From NCBI GenBank assembly GCA_966211965.1, contig CBIHON010000003.1, positions 167,844 to 231,843 of the forward strand: 64,000 nt of DNA. The letters are read 5' to 3'. Numbering within the stretch: position 1 is the first letter of the stretch; each line of letters opens with the position of its first letter. The notes below the pieces were generated by a model. It was not told the origin of the DNA. It saw only the letters and a list, made by a program, of their open reading frames with translations, and ran no database searches. The stretch is from CBIHON01 sp966211965. Its GTDB lineage: Bacteria; Pseudomonadota; Gammaproteobacteria; Burkholderiales; Burkholderiaceae_D. The translations under genes were made by a program, and so were the position numbers. Below, one piece after another: positions 43,827 to 52,691 of the stretch.

Positions 43827-46229
43827 TCAACCGCCTCGGTACAGATCAGACATGCGCTTTTTTTCTTTTTCCGCTTCGCCGGGTTCGGCCACAGGGGCGG
43901 GCGGGCCGAACAATTTTTCCCAGAAGTTCCTGGTGTCTTCCACGCCAACCGATCTGACCCCCTTGTCGACATATTCCTCATACATCCAGTCGCCGTTGAC
44001 CTGCACTAGGCCGAAGCCGGGTTGGGCCATTTCGGACGGCGGCTTGCCGCGCAGCGCCTGGCGCATGTAGTTGATCCAGATCGGCAGCGCCAGCGTGCTG
44101 CCGTATTCGCGGCCCAGCGATTTCGGCTTGTCGTAGCCCATCCAGGCCACCGCGACCACGTCGCCGCCATAGCCGGCAAACCAGCCGTCCATCGCGTCGT
44201 TGGTGGTGCCGGTCTTGCCGGCCAGGTCGCTGCGGCCGAGCGCCTGGCTCGCCGCGTAGGCGGTGCCGGAACGCACCACGTCATGCAGCATGCTGTCCAT
44301 GATGAAGGCATTGCGCGGATCGAGCACGCGCGACGTCTTGTCGTCCTTGACTACCGGCTTGGCTTCCGACAGCACGTTGCCGCGCGCATCGACCACTTTG
44401 CGGATCAGCCAGGGCGTGAACTGATAGCCGCCGTTGGCGATGATCGAATACGCACTGGCCATCTGTAGCGGCGTCACCGAACCGGTGCCGAGCGTCATGG
44501 TCAGGTTGGCCGGATGCTTGGCCGCATCGAAACCGAAGCGCGTGATGTAATCCTGCGCGTAGGCAGGCGTGATCGCACGCAGCAGGCGGATCGAGACCAT
44601 GTTCTTGGATTTTTTCAGGCCGGTGCGCATCGTCACCGGGCCGTCGTAATTGCCGTCATCGTTCTGCGGTTCCCAGGCCTGGCCGCCGGCGGCGCCATCG
44701 ACCGAGAAGGGGGCATCGTTGATCAGGGTAGAAGGCGCGAAGCCTTTTTCCAGCGCTGCCGAGTAGATGAAGGGCTTGATGGTGGAGCCCGGCTGGCGCC
44801 AAGCCTGGCTGACGTGATCAAACTGGTTCAGCGCGAAATCGAAACCGCCCACCATCGCACGGTAGGAACCGTCCTGCGCATTGAGCGATACGAAGGCGGC
44901 GGACACTTCGGGCAACTGGCTGATCGACCACCTTTTCTTTGCGTCCTGGATGACGCGGATCACCGCGCCCGGCCGCAGCTTGAAGTCCGGCGCGGCTTTG
45001 GGCTGCAGGGCCGAGGCCGCGAAACGCAGGCCCTCGCCGCTGATGTCGATGACGTCGCCGGAGAGGGTTTCCGCACGCACCAGTTTCGGCGTGGCCGAAA
45101 CTACCACGGCCGATTGCAAGTCATCGCTGCTGGGATGCTTGAGCAGGATCTCGTCGATTGCCTCCTCGCGCTCTTCCTCATCGCTCGGCAGGCTGATGAA
45201 GTCCTCCGGGCCGCGATAGCCGTGGCGCCTGTCGTAGTCCAGCACGCCGCGCCGCAACGCCGCATAGGCCGCATCCTGATCGGCTTTGACCAGCGTCGTG
45301 TACACCGAGTAGCCGCGCGTATAGACGTCGTCCTTGTACTGCGCATACATGGCCTTGCGCACCATCTCCACCGCGTATTCGGCATGAGTAGGGAAGCGCT
45401 GGCCGGGGCTCAGCACTTTGATCTGCTCCCGCACCGCCGCGGCGTGCTGCGCCGGCGTGATATAGCCGAGGTCGCGCATGCGTTTCAACACCACCTGCTG
45501 GCGCAATGCGGCGCGTTTGGGATTGACTACCGGATTGGCGGTCGATGGCGCTTTCGGCAGGCCGGCAAGCATCGCCGCTTCGGCCAGCGTCAGGTCCTGT
45601 ATCTGCTTGCCGAAATAAATGCGCGCCGCGGCCGCGAAACCGTAGGCGCGCTCGCCCAGGTAGATCTGGTTCATGTACAGCTCAAGAATCTTGTCTTTCT
45701 TTAACGTCGATTCGATCTTGTATGACAGCATGATCTCGTTGATCTTGCGCGCGTAGGTCTTTTCCCGCGTCAGGAAAAAATTGCGCGCCACCTGCATCGT
45801 GATGGTCGATGCGCCCTGGGTCGAGCGGCCCAGCATGTTGGAGAGCGTGGCGCGCAATATGCCCTTGTAATTGACGCCGCTATGGTCGTAGAAACGGTCG
45901 TCCTCGATTGCCAGCAAGGCCTTTTTCATCATCGGCGGGATTTGCGCGATCGGCACGAAATTGCGGCGCTCCTCGCCGAACTCGCCGATCAGCATATTGT
46001 CGGCCGTATAAATCCGCAGCGGGATCTTGGGACGGTAATCGATCAGCGTATCGAGCGGGGGCAGGGTAGGCGCGACCCACAGCAAGGCATAGGCGATGAC
46101 CAGCGCGGCCATCGCCCCGCCAGCGGCGATAAGGGCGGCCGCCGCCTGAATGACGCGGATACGCATCGGTTGTTTGGACCACTTGGCAACATAGGACAAA
46201 AATAACGGATACCGGCGCAACGCGACCAC
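43827..46229 (-). CDS. mrcA: Penicillin-binding protein 1A
   Basis: 800 residues. One TM near residues 28-52; GT51 domain with IEDDRFYDHSGVNYKGILRA (catalytic Glu about 108) and QGASTITMQVARNFFL. An OB-like insert (IRVIQDAKKRW) between the domains is typical of PBP1A. The transpeptidase has STIK (Ser about 480), SKN (about 539) and KTGT (about 669). It makes and cross-links peptidoglycan in the inner membrane. It starts with GTG at 46229; an internal ATG at 46166 would also keep the TM. The usual betaproteobacterial pilMNOPQ neighbour is not present here. Confidence 0.94.
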   Translation of the reverse strand: MVALRRYPLFLSYVAKWSKQPMRIRVIQAAAALIAAGGAMAALVIAYALLWVAPTLPPLDTLIDYRPKIPLRIYTADNMLIGEFGEERRNFVPIAQIPPMMKKALLAIEDDRFYDHSGVNYKGILRATLSNMLGRSTQGASTITMQVARNFFLTREKTYARKINEIMLSYKIESTLKKDKILELYMNQIYLGERAYGFAAAARIYFGKQIQDLTLAEAAMLAGLPKAPSTANPVVNPKRAALRQQVVLKRMRDLGYITPAQHAAAVREQIKVLSPGQRFPTHAEYAVEMVRKAMYAQYKDDVYTRGYSVYTTLVKADQDAAYAALRRGVLDYDRRHGYRGPEDFISLPSDEEEREEAIDEILLKHPSSDDLQSAVVVSATPKLVRAETLSGDVIDISGEGLRFAASALQPKAAPDFKLRPGAVIRVIQDAKKRWSISQLPEVSAAFVSLNAQDGSYRAMVGGFDFALNQFDHVSQAWRQPGSTIKPFIYSAALEKGFAPSTLINDAPFSVDGAAGGQAWEPQNDDGNYDGPVTMRTGLKKSKNMVSIRLLRAITPAYAQDYITRFGFDAAKHPANLTMTLGTGSVTPLQMASAYSIIANGGYQFTPWLIRKVVDARGNVLSEAKPVVKDDKTSRVLDPRNAFIMDSMLHDVVRSGTAYAASQALGRSDLAGKTGTTNDAMDGWFAGYGGDVVAVAWMGYDKPKSLGREYGSTLALPIWINYMRQALRGKPPSEMAQPGFGLVQVNGDWMYEEYVDKGVRSVGVEDTRNFWEKLFGPPAPVAEPGEAEKEKKRMSDLYRGG

Positions 46230-46378
46230 CTGTGCAATCTAGGAAAAGCGCAACTTTAGCAGGATTGGCGGTGCAGCTCCGCGTTCGGCTTGAGTGGTTT
46301 TTGCGTTATCCGCTTTACCTGGATCGAGAGGCGCTACGATTTGGCGAGGGGCGGGCGCGATATATCGCAGGGCGATCG

Positions 46379-46400
46379 AGGGCCGGCACATGCCGGCCCT
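46379..46400 (-). terminator. GC-rich hairpin after the AhpD-like gene
   Basis: Perfect 10-bp arms, AGGGCCGGCA and TGCCGGCCCT, with a two-base loop, 22 bp past the stop of the minus-strand gene. No T run follows on that strand, so it may stop RNA decay rather than terminate. Confidence 0.5.
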
Positions 46401-46422
46401 CTGTCATTTCAACTACGGAAAA

Positions 46423-46968
46423 TCAGTTTGCGCGGTGCAGCTTAACGGCCGGAAAATCCAGCGGCACGGCAAACGCGACGTTCACATAGTTTGTGAACAG
46501 GTTCAGGGCCACGTGCGCCAGTATCTCGACGATGTGTTCGTCGTCGAAGCCCGCATCGCGCAGCGAGCGCAGGTCGCTCTCACTCATCTGTCCGCGTCCG
46601 GTTACAAGCTTGGACGCGAAGCGCAGCGCGGCCGAGGTCTTGGGGTCGGTCGATTCGCCCATCTGAGCGGCGCGCATTTCCTCGGCCGACGCGCCGGCTT
46701 TGCGGCCCAGCGCCGTGTGCGCAGCCAAGCAGTATTCACAGGAATTGAGGTCGGCGACGGCCACGGCGATCTGCTCACCCAGTTTGGCTGGAATCACGCC
46801 GCTGCTTAATGCGCCGAACGAAGCCCACATGCTTTTGAGTGCGGCCGGGGAATTGGCCACGGCGCGGAACATGTTGGGGGTGGCGCCGAATGCCTGCTGG
46901 ATCTGGGTGAGCAGGACCTTGCTGTCGGTAGCGGCTGCAGCGGTTTCGAGGAGGGGGATACGAGACAT
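46423..46968 (-). CDS. AhpD-like carboxymuconolactone decarboxylase family protein
   Basis: 181 residues. The CxxC-x3-H active site is CEYCLAAH (Cys77, Cys80, His84), the redox pair of alkylhydroperoxidase AhpD-type proteins, within VAVADLNSCEYCLAAHTALG. It likely reduces peroxides or is a related thiol oxidoreductase. It is divergent from an AraC regulator, with three direct repeats in the space between, so it is probably that regulator's target. Confidence 0.9.
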   Translation of the reverse strand: MSRIPLLETAAAATDSKVLLTQIQQAFGATPNMFRAVANSPAALKSMWASFGALSSGVIPAKLGEQIAVAVADLNSCEYCLAAHTALGRKAGASAEEMRAAQMGESTDPKTSAALRFASKLVTGRGQMSESDLRSLRDAGFDDEHIVEILAHVALNLFTNYVNVAFAVPLDFPAVKLHRAN

Positions 46969-47058
46969 GATGGCTCCTTTAGGTTATGAGGTTGGGTTCA
47001 AGTTCGTGCGAGATGGCACGACGCCAGTATCTTGCTTCTGCTTGGATCATTGGGTATG

Positions 47059-47087
47059 ATTCGTCCGAAATTCGTACCTATTCGTCC
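47059..47087 (+). promoter_or_regulatory. Three direct ATTCGT repeats before the AraC gene
   Basis: ATTCGTCC at 47059, ATTCGTAC at 47070 and ATTCGTCC at 47080 are spaced 11 and 10 bp, one helix turn each. AraC proteins bind direct half-sites on one face of the helix, so this is a candidate operator for autoregulation and for the divergent AhpD-like gene. Confidence 0.5.
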
Positions 47088-47096
47088 AGAGGTGGC

Positions 47097-47951
47097 ATGT
47101 CTGCGCAAATTGATCGGCTTTCGTCCCTGCTTGAGCGGTTCCGGGTGCGGACGCACCTGTTCCACACCGGTCCGTTATGCGGCGTGACCCATTTCGCTGC
47201 GGAGCCCGGACGGGGTTTTCTGCACGTGCTCCGGCGCGGCGAGATGACCGTCAAGCACCGCCCCAAGGCGGGCTTGCCGCGTAACATTGTGGTACGCGAG
47301 CCGACGCTCCTGTTTTACCCCCGCCCCCTGGAACATGACTTCCACAACGCACCCGAAGAAGGCTCGGATTTCACCTGTGCTTCACTGGATTTCGATGGCG
47401 GCATCACCCACCCGCTTGCGCGCGCGCTCCCGGCCCTGGTGCTGTTGCCCTTGCATAAGGTCGAAGGCTTGGAACAGTCGCTGGCGCTGCTGTTTTCCGA
47501 GACGGACCGCGTACGCTGCGGTCACCGGGTGTTGGCTGATCGGCTGTTCGAAGTGGTGCTGCTGCAACTGCTGCGCTGGTTGCTCGATCACCCCGAAGAG
47601 GGCGATGTTCCAGCCGGCCTCATCACCGGCCTGGCCGACCCGCACTTGGCGCGCGTGCTGCTCGCCATTCACGAAGAACCCGGGAGCATCTGGAACCTCG
47701 AACGCATGGCCCGGCAGGCCGGCATGTCGCGCAGTGCGTTTGCGCTTAGATTCAAGAACGTGGTGGGAGAGACGCCGGCCGATTATCTGGTGAACTGGCG
47801 ACTGGCGATAGCACAGGCGCAGCTTCGAAGCGGGAGATCGATCAAGGCCATCGCCCATGAACTTGGTTACGCCACGCCTTCGGCCTTGTCGCGGGTGTTC
47901 GCGCAGAAGATGGGCGTGTCGCCGCGGCAATGGCTAGAGTCTGTTCCGTAA
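47097..47951 (+). CDS. AraC family transcriptional regulator
   Basis: 284 residues from ATG 47097 (AGAGG upstream); an upstream in-frame start would run through the ATTCGT repeats. The N-terminal part is a cupin-type AraC_binding_6-like sensor (HFAAEPGRGFLHVLRRGEM). The C-terminal double HTH includes LERMARQAGMSRSAFALRF and IAHELGYATPSALSRVFAQK, ending MGVSPRQWLES. The last codons (CTA GAG TCT GTT CCG TAA) lie inside repeat C copy 1, so the original C-terminus was replaced by the insertion. Confidence 0.9.
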   Translation: MSAQIDRLSSLLERFRVRTHLFHTGPLCGVTHFAAEPGRGFLHVLRRGEMTVKHRPKAGLPRNIVVREPTLLFYPRPLEHDFHNAPEEGSDFTCASLDFDGGITHPLARALPALVLLPLHKVEGLEQSLALLFSETDRVRCGHRVLADRLFEVVLLQLLRWLLDHPEEGDVPAGLITGLADPHLARVLLAIHEEPGSIWNLERMARQAGMSRSAFALRFKNVVGETPADYLVNWRLAIAQAQLRSGRSIKAIAHELGYATPSALSRVFAQKMGVSPRQWLESVP

Positions 47952-48096
47952 ATTCGTTGCATAAAAGATGACGAGAATCGCGCCGATACCGCGTCAAAAA
48001 TGCGCGCAAGGCCTCGGCCTTGCTGTGCTTTTTTCCTTGTCTCGACCCGATTTCGCCACTTTTACTTTTGCAACGAATTTGCGGAACAGGACACTA
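47935..48096. repeat. Family C element, copy 1 (162 bp)
   Basis: Bounded by CTAG on both sides. Read from the right end it begins TAGTGTCCTGTTCCGCAAAT, and it is nearly identical, in inverted orientation, to the copy at 55680-55842. The interior contains GCGCAAGGCCTCGGCCTTGC, itself a palindrome. It sits between two converging genes and contributes the stop codons of both. Its left end has decayed slightly (AGAGTCTG for AGTGTCCTG). Confidence 0.9.
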
Positions 48097-48963
48097 GTGG
48101 CTAGCTATCTTTGCCTGTTCCACAAATATTTTGATTGATTTCCCATGAATCGACGAGCGCAGCCATAGTATGCCCAGACGCCGTGGTTGGGTTCGAATAG
48201 GTAGCGGCAATTTTGCGATATTGGCGCCGAGGCCCGACGGCAATATCGTATCGGGCGCCAACGCAATGCCGAGTCCGCGTTCGACCATCATTGCAATGGC
48301 ACCCAGGTAGCTCAATTCAGCGCGTTCGTGCGGAATAATTCCTGCCTTGCGCAGGTAACGATCCGCCTGTTGTCCACCCCACTGGTTACGGTCGTAACGA
48401 ATAAAAGGCTTGGTCCTCAGGAGTTCGTGAGGATCGTGATCGGCGAGTGCCAAGGGGACAAGAGCGACCAGTTCTTCTTCTCTCAACAATTGCCAGGCAC
48501 AGGTCTTCGGCAATGCGAATTGCGGATGGAGGCATACGGCCGCGTCCAGATCGCCGCGCTGCACTGCCTGGAACAACTCGGAAGATAGTCCTGACTGGAT
48601 AAAAAACCTCAGCTCAGGATGAGCGGAAAAGAGCTGCGCAAGAATTTCGGGCATCAGAGAATGCAGGGCGGTGTTAACCGCTCCAATGCGCAATTCCCCG
48701 CTCAGCTCTCCGTCGTTGGCTATTGATTTTAAATTCGCCACCTCGCGCAAGAGTGCGCGAGAACGCTCCATTACTCGAAAACCGGCGTCGGTTGGACGAA
48801 CTGTTTTTCCTGCCCTGCTAACCAGTGGAACGCCCAGATCCTGCTCAAGACTGCGAATCTGCTGAGCAACGGCTGCCGGTGTCAGGTCCAGCCGTCTAGC
48901 CGCTTCCGCCATCGATCCAGTATCCACGGTAAGCAGAAAGGTTTGGAGGAAAGTGGTTTTCAT
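48094..48963 (-). CDS. LysR family regulator of the CoA-lyase operon
   Basis: 289 residues. N-terminal winged HTH: FLQTFLLTVDTGSMAEAARR, LTPAAVAQQIRSLEQDLGV. The C-terminal effector domain is ordinary for LysR (IGAVNTALHSLMPEILAQLF; LVALVPLALADHDPHELL). It is divergent from the CoA-ester lyase gene, with an inverted repeat directly at its start, the normal layout for a LysR controlling the next operon. Its TAG stop is the end of repeat C. Confidence 0.92.
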   Translation of the reverse strand: MKTTFLQTFLLTVDTGSMAEAARRLDLTPAAVAQQIRSLEQDLGVPLVSRAGKTVRPTDAGFRVMERSRALLREVANLKSIANDGELSGELRIGAVNTALHSLMPEILAQLFSAHPELRFFIQSGLSSELFQAVQRGDLDAAVCLHPQFALPKTCAWQLLREEELVALVPLALADHDPHELLRTKPFIRYDRNQWGGQQADRYLRKAGIIPHERAELSYLGAIAMMVERGLGIALAPDTILPSGLGANIAKLPLPIRTQPRRLGILWLRSSIHGKSIKIFVEQAKIASH

Positions 48964-48986
48964 AAAAGATAGTATTTGTATCTTTT
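48964..48986. promoter_or_regulatory. LysR-type operator
   Basis: AAAAGATA-N7-TATCTTTT, a perfect 8-bp inverted repeat starting one base upstream of the LysR ATG. It contains GATA...TATC arms in the T-N11-A style of LysR boxes. Binding here would repress lysR and position the protein to activate the divergent operon about 80 bp away. Confidence 0.65.
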
Positions 48987-49067
48987 TATTATACCTTTGG
49001 CTGATTTATCTTCTCTTTCATCTTGGTGATAATCCTCGTCAGGAAATCTCATAGAGGCAATACTGAT

Positions 49068-49958
49068 ATGCGCAGCAAGCTCTTCGTCCCGGCTTCCCGG
49101 CCTGAACTCTTTCCGAAGGCGTTGGCTGGTGATGCCGATGCCTTGTCATTCGATCTGGAAGATGCGGTTGTCGAATCGCGCAAAGCCGAAGCTCGTGAAA
49201 ATTTGCGTTCTTTCTTTCAGTCCGCGGAAGCATTGGCAAGCACCAAAACTTTCATCGTTCGAATCAATCCGTTCGATAGCCCTCATTTTGAAGCCGACCT
49301 TCGCGCGGTATTGACGGCACGCGTTGGCCTGCTCAATTTGCCCAAAGCCGGCTCGCCGGACGACGTGCGGAATGCCGCAAACATGATGGAGTCGATCGAA
49401 TCCGAAAATGGCATACCGGCGCCGATCCGGATGCTGCTCAACATCGAGACGCCGAACGCCATCCGAAATGCTTATGCGCTCGCTCGTGCCCACCCACGAG
49501 TGATCGGTTTGCAAGTGGGATTTGCCGATCTGTTCGCGCCGCTGGCCATATCAAGAGGAAATACCGCTGCGATTCAGACTGCGTTGTTCCTGGTGCGGAT
49601 GGCCGCCGGTGAAGCGGGCGTATTTGTGTATGACTCGGCATTTCCCGACATCAGGGACAACGAAGGTTTTTATGCGGAGGCACAGCGTGCAAGGGATTTG
49701 GGGTGTATCGGCAAGAGCTGCATCCATCCCAGCCAGATTGCCATGGCAAACGAAGTATTCCGTCCTACCGATGCCGAGATCGATCATGCATTGCAAGTAG
49801 TGGCTTCGATCGAGTGCGCATCGGCTCAGGGACTTGGCGCTTGCGTCGTCAACGGGAAAATGATTGATGAACCGTTTATCCGGCGTGCCAAAACCATCAT
49901 CGCCCAGGCAGGACAACTTGGTCTGCTTCATTCTCAAGGCGTCTCGAACCATTATTGA
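49068..49958 (+). CDS. HpcH/CitE-type CoA ester lyase
   Basis: 296 residues from ATG 49068. TIM-barrel lyase of the citrate lyase beta / malyl-CoA family: RSKLFVPASRPELFPKALAG, then SFDLEDAV (29-34) with the metal-binding acid residues, LPKAG, LLNIETPNAI and GKSCIHPSQI. It probably cleaves citramalyl-CoA or malyl-CoA into pyruvate or glyoxylate and acetyl-CoA. The stop is 13 bp before the CoA-transferase start. The substrate is inferred from the operon. Confidence 0.9.
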   Translation: MRSKLFVPASRPELFPKALAGDADALSFDLEDAVVESRKAEARENLRSFFQSAEALASTKTFIVRINPFDSPHFEADLRAVLTARVGLLNLPKAGSPDDVRNAANMMESIESENGIPAPIRMLLNIETPNAIRNAYALARAHPRVIGLQVGFADLFAPLAISRGNTAAIQTALFLVRMAAGEAGVFVYDSAFPDIRDNEGFYAEAQRARDLGCIGKSCIHPSQIAMANEVFRPTDAEIDHALQVVASIECASAQGLGACVVNGKMIDEPFIRRAKTIIAQAGQLGLLHSQGVSNHY

Positions 49959-49971
49959 GGAAAGAGAAATC

Positions 49972-51198
49972 ATGACGGACATTGCTCTGCGAACCGAGAC
50001 AGGCAATCGTGCCATGCTCAAGCGCTCCGGTCCTGCCGGCCCCTTGAGCGGCGTGCGGGTGTTGGATCTGAGCGCCTACATCGCCGGCCCATATGGCTGC
50101 ACCTTGCTTGCCGATCAGGGTGCGGAAGTCATTAAAATCGAATCGCCCGATGGCGATAACCTGCGTAAATACCCATCCACTCTCGCAGCGGAAAGCCGGG
50201 CGTTCCTCGGCGTCAATCGCAGTAAATTCGGACTGGTGCTGGACCTCAAGCAGGCCAAAGGATTGGCCGCTCTATTTGAACTGGTCAAAACGGCCGACGT
50301 GCTGGTTCATAATTTTCGCCCCAATGTTGCGCCAAGACTGGGCATTTCATACGAACGGCTGCAAACTCTCAATCCCCGGCTGATTTATTGCGCAATCACC
50401 GGCTATGGCGAAACAGGTCCCATGCGCGACAACGCAGGTTACGATCAGGTGCTGCAGATGATGACCGGCATGTGCGCGATGCAAGGCAGGCACGATGGGG
50501 CGCCGGAGATTTTGTATGGTTCTGTCGTGGATTACTATGCCGCAGCCATGCTCTCTTCCGGCGTGGCTTCCGCCTTGTACGAGCGGGAGCGAAGCGGCGT
50601 CGGTCAGTACGTCGGCGTCTCGCTGCTACGCAGCGCGCTGGCGATGCAATCGGCGCGATTGATCTGGGCCGAAGGCGAATCCCGGGAAACCGGTCGCGAC
50701 ATGCGATCCGGCGGCGTAACCGGCATCCATCCGACGGGGGACGGGTATATCTATATCTCTGCCAATACGCCGCACTTCTGGAAGTCGCTGTGCGCCAAGA
50801 CAGGCCTTGATGAACTTCTGAATAACGAGCGCTACGACACGGTAAAAAAGCGGGCGCAATACGCCCATGAAATCGTTCCGCGACTGCATCATGCGCTGCA
50901 AGCCCGCAGCGCGGTGGAATGGGAACGGATTTTTGGACAGGAAGTGCCGTGCGCCGCGGCCAGGACCGTGGAAGATATGTTCGACGATCCGCAGGTGGCG
51001 GCAGAAGAGATGATTGGCACGTTTGAACATTCCAAAATCGGCACCTACCGCGGATTTACCAAGCCCATCAAGTACGGGCGGACCCCTGGCCCAGATCCTT
51101 TCGCAGCACCATCCTTCGGACAGCACTCCGGCGAAATATTGGCCGGCCTTGGCTTTTCCGAAGACAGCCTTGCACGCATCAGGCCGTCCGACCTATAG
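49972..51198 (+). CDS. CaiB/BaiF family (class III) CoA-transferase
   Basis: 408 residues from ATG 49972, with GAGGAAAGAG upstream. Class III features: GVRVLDLSAYIAGPYGCTLL, ADQGAEVIKIESPDGDNLR, VLVHNFRPNVAPRLG, and the catalytic Asp in RDNAGYDQVL (about residue 156). It activates an organic acid by moving CoA from a donor such as succinyl-CoA. With the lyase before it and the transporter after it, the likely acid is a 2-hydroxycarboxylate such as citramalate or malate. Confidence 0.92.
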   Translation: MTDIALRTETGNRAMLKRSGPAGPLSGVRVLDLSAYIAGPYGCTLLADQGAEVIKIESPDGDNLRKYPSTLAAESRAFLGVNRSKFGLVLDLKQAKGLAALFELVKTADVLVHNFRPNVAPRLGISYERLQTLNPRLIYCAITGYGETGPMRDNAGYDQVLQMMTGMCAMQGRHDGAPEILYGSVVDYYAAAMLSSGVASALYERERSGVGQYVGVSLLRSALAMQSARLIWAEGESRETGRDMRSGGVTGIHPTGDGYIYISANTPHFWKSLCAKTGLDELLNNERYDTVKKRAQYAHEIVPRLHHALQARSAVEWERIFGQEVPCAAARTVEDMFDDPQVAAEEMIGTFEHSKIGTYRGFTKPIKYGRTPGPDPFAAPSFGQHSGEILAGLGFSEDSLARIRPSDL

Positions 51199-51243
51199 CA
51201 CTGTTCTATAGAACGATTATTAAAAAGTTCAGGAGACAGAATC

Positions 51244-52620
51244 ATGAAGCAAAGCATGGAGATCAAACAGGGATTGGCAACGACACTACCTCAAGGCCGG
51301 CTGATGGATCGTTGGTGGGCAATCATGGAGATGCGAGTCGGAATTGTGCCGCTGCCGGTTTTTATTCTTCTCATTGGATTGATCGCAGAGTTCGTTGCGC
51401 TCGAAAAGCTGCCGAAGGATATAAACACGACAATTGCCCTTCTGGTGCTCGGCGGATCGCTTTGCGCGGAAATCGGCAAGCGGACCCCGATTCTGAAATT
51501 GATCGGCGGTGCGGCAATCGTGTCGGCATTCCTGCCGTCCTATCTCGTCTATGCCGGACTCATTCCGCCTCTGATCACCAAGACGGTGACGGAATTCACA
51601 AAAACGACACAGTTCATCTACCTGTTTATTGCGGCAATTATCGTCGGTTCGATTTTCAGCATGAACCGGCATACCCTGATCAAGGGCTTCTTCAAAATCA
51701 TTCTGCCGCTAACCATCGGTTCAATTGCTGCCTGTTGCGTTGGCTTGGCTGTTGCAAGCGCATTCGGCATCCCTCTCAAGGAAGCATTCTTTTTCATTAT
51801 CGTCCCCATCATGGGCGGCGGCGTCGGGGAAGGGGTTATCCCGCTTTCAATTGGCTATGCTGAAATTCTGGGCAAGGGATATACCCAGGGACAAATGTTT
51901 GCCCGCCTGTTGCCTGTCGCACTGTTAGCCAATCTCGTCTCCATTGCTTGCGCCGGCGCTCTGAATTACATGGGAAAAAGATTTCCGCAATACAGTGGCG
52001 ACGGCCGCCTGCAATCAGGAGAAAAATCAGACGAATTTATTGAGAACGAACACAAACGAGGGCACGACGACAATCATGTCTATGTCGATATTCCGACGAT
52101 CGCAGCCGGCGGTATCACGGCCATCGTGCTCTATTTGGTCGGCGTGATGGGGCATACTCTGGTCGGCATACCTGCGCCGATCGGCATGCTGTTTACCGCG
52201 ATTGTTCTGAAGGTATGCAGGGTAATTCCCTCAAGTCTTGAAGAGGGAGCGCGCTCGGTTACCCGTTTTTTCACCGTTAGCGTGACTTATCCGTTGATGT
52301 TTGCGATTGCCGTGTCTTCCACTCCCTGGAAAGATCTGCTGACGGCATTCAGTGTGCCGCACCTTATTACCATTGCGGCGACGGTAACAACACTGACGGC
52401 GGTCGGATTTTTCGTCGCACGCCGGTTCTCGCTGAATCCGATAGAAAGCGCAGTGGTCAATGCCTGTCATAGCGGACTCGGCGGCACCGGCGACGTCGCT
52501 ATCCTGACGGCGGCTGACCGCATGGGCCTGATGCCCTTCGCGCAAATCGCAACCCGCATCGGTGGCGCGCTAACCGTGATGCTTGCCCTGTTCGTCATGA
52601 GCAAGATTGGATTGAGTTAA
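51244..52620 (+). CDS. 2-hydroxycarboxylate transporter (2HCT family)
   Basis: 458 residues, about eleven hydrophobic segments. The two family re-entrant-loop motifs are clear: MGGGVGEGVIPLSIGYAEIL in the first half and SGLGGTGDVAILTAADRMG in the second. 2HCT members (CitS, CimH, MaeN) import citrate, citramalate or malate with Na+ or H+. A charged loop (SGEKSDEFIENEHKRGHDDN) separates the halves. It is the last gene of the operon, 45 bp after the CoA-transferase. Confidence 0.93.
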   Translation: MKQSMEIKQGLATTLPQGRLMDRWWAIMEMRVGIVPLPVFILLIGLIAEFVALEKLPKDINTTIALLVLGGSLCAEIGKRTPILKLIGGAAIVSAFLPSYLVYAGLIPPLITKTVTEFTKTTQFIYLFIAAIIVGSIFSMNRHTLIKGFFKIILPLTIGSIAACCVGLAVASAFGIPLKEAFFFIIVPIMGGGVGEGVIPLSIGYAEILGKGYTQGQMFARLLPVALLANLVSIACAGALNYMGKRFPQYSGDGRLQSGEKSDEFIENEHKRGHDDNHVYVDIPTIAAGGITAIVLYLVGVMGHTLVGIPAPIGMLFTAIVLKVCRVIPSSLEEGARSVTRFFTVSVTYPLMFAIAVSSTPWKDLLTAFSVPHLITIAATVTTLTAVGFFVARRFSLNPIESAVVNACHSGLGGTGDVAILTAADRMGLMPFAQIATRIGGALTVMLALFVMSKIGLS

Positions 52621-52691
52621 TGGAAAAGCGTTTAAAACGCTTGAATAGACAATCTAGAAGAATTCGATGAACTACGATTCCGGTTTCTACG

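Noticed and set aside
52626..52642. AAGCGTTT/AAACGCTT palindrome after the transporter as a terminator
   Set aside because: Loop of one base and no T run; too tight to form a good terminator hairpin.
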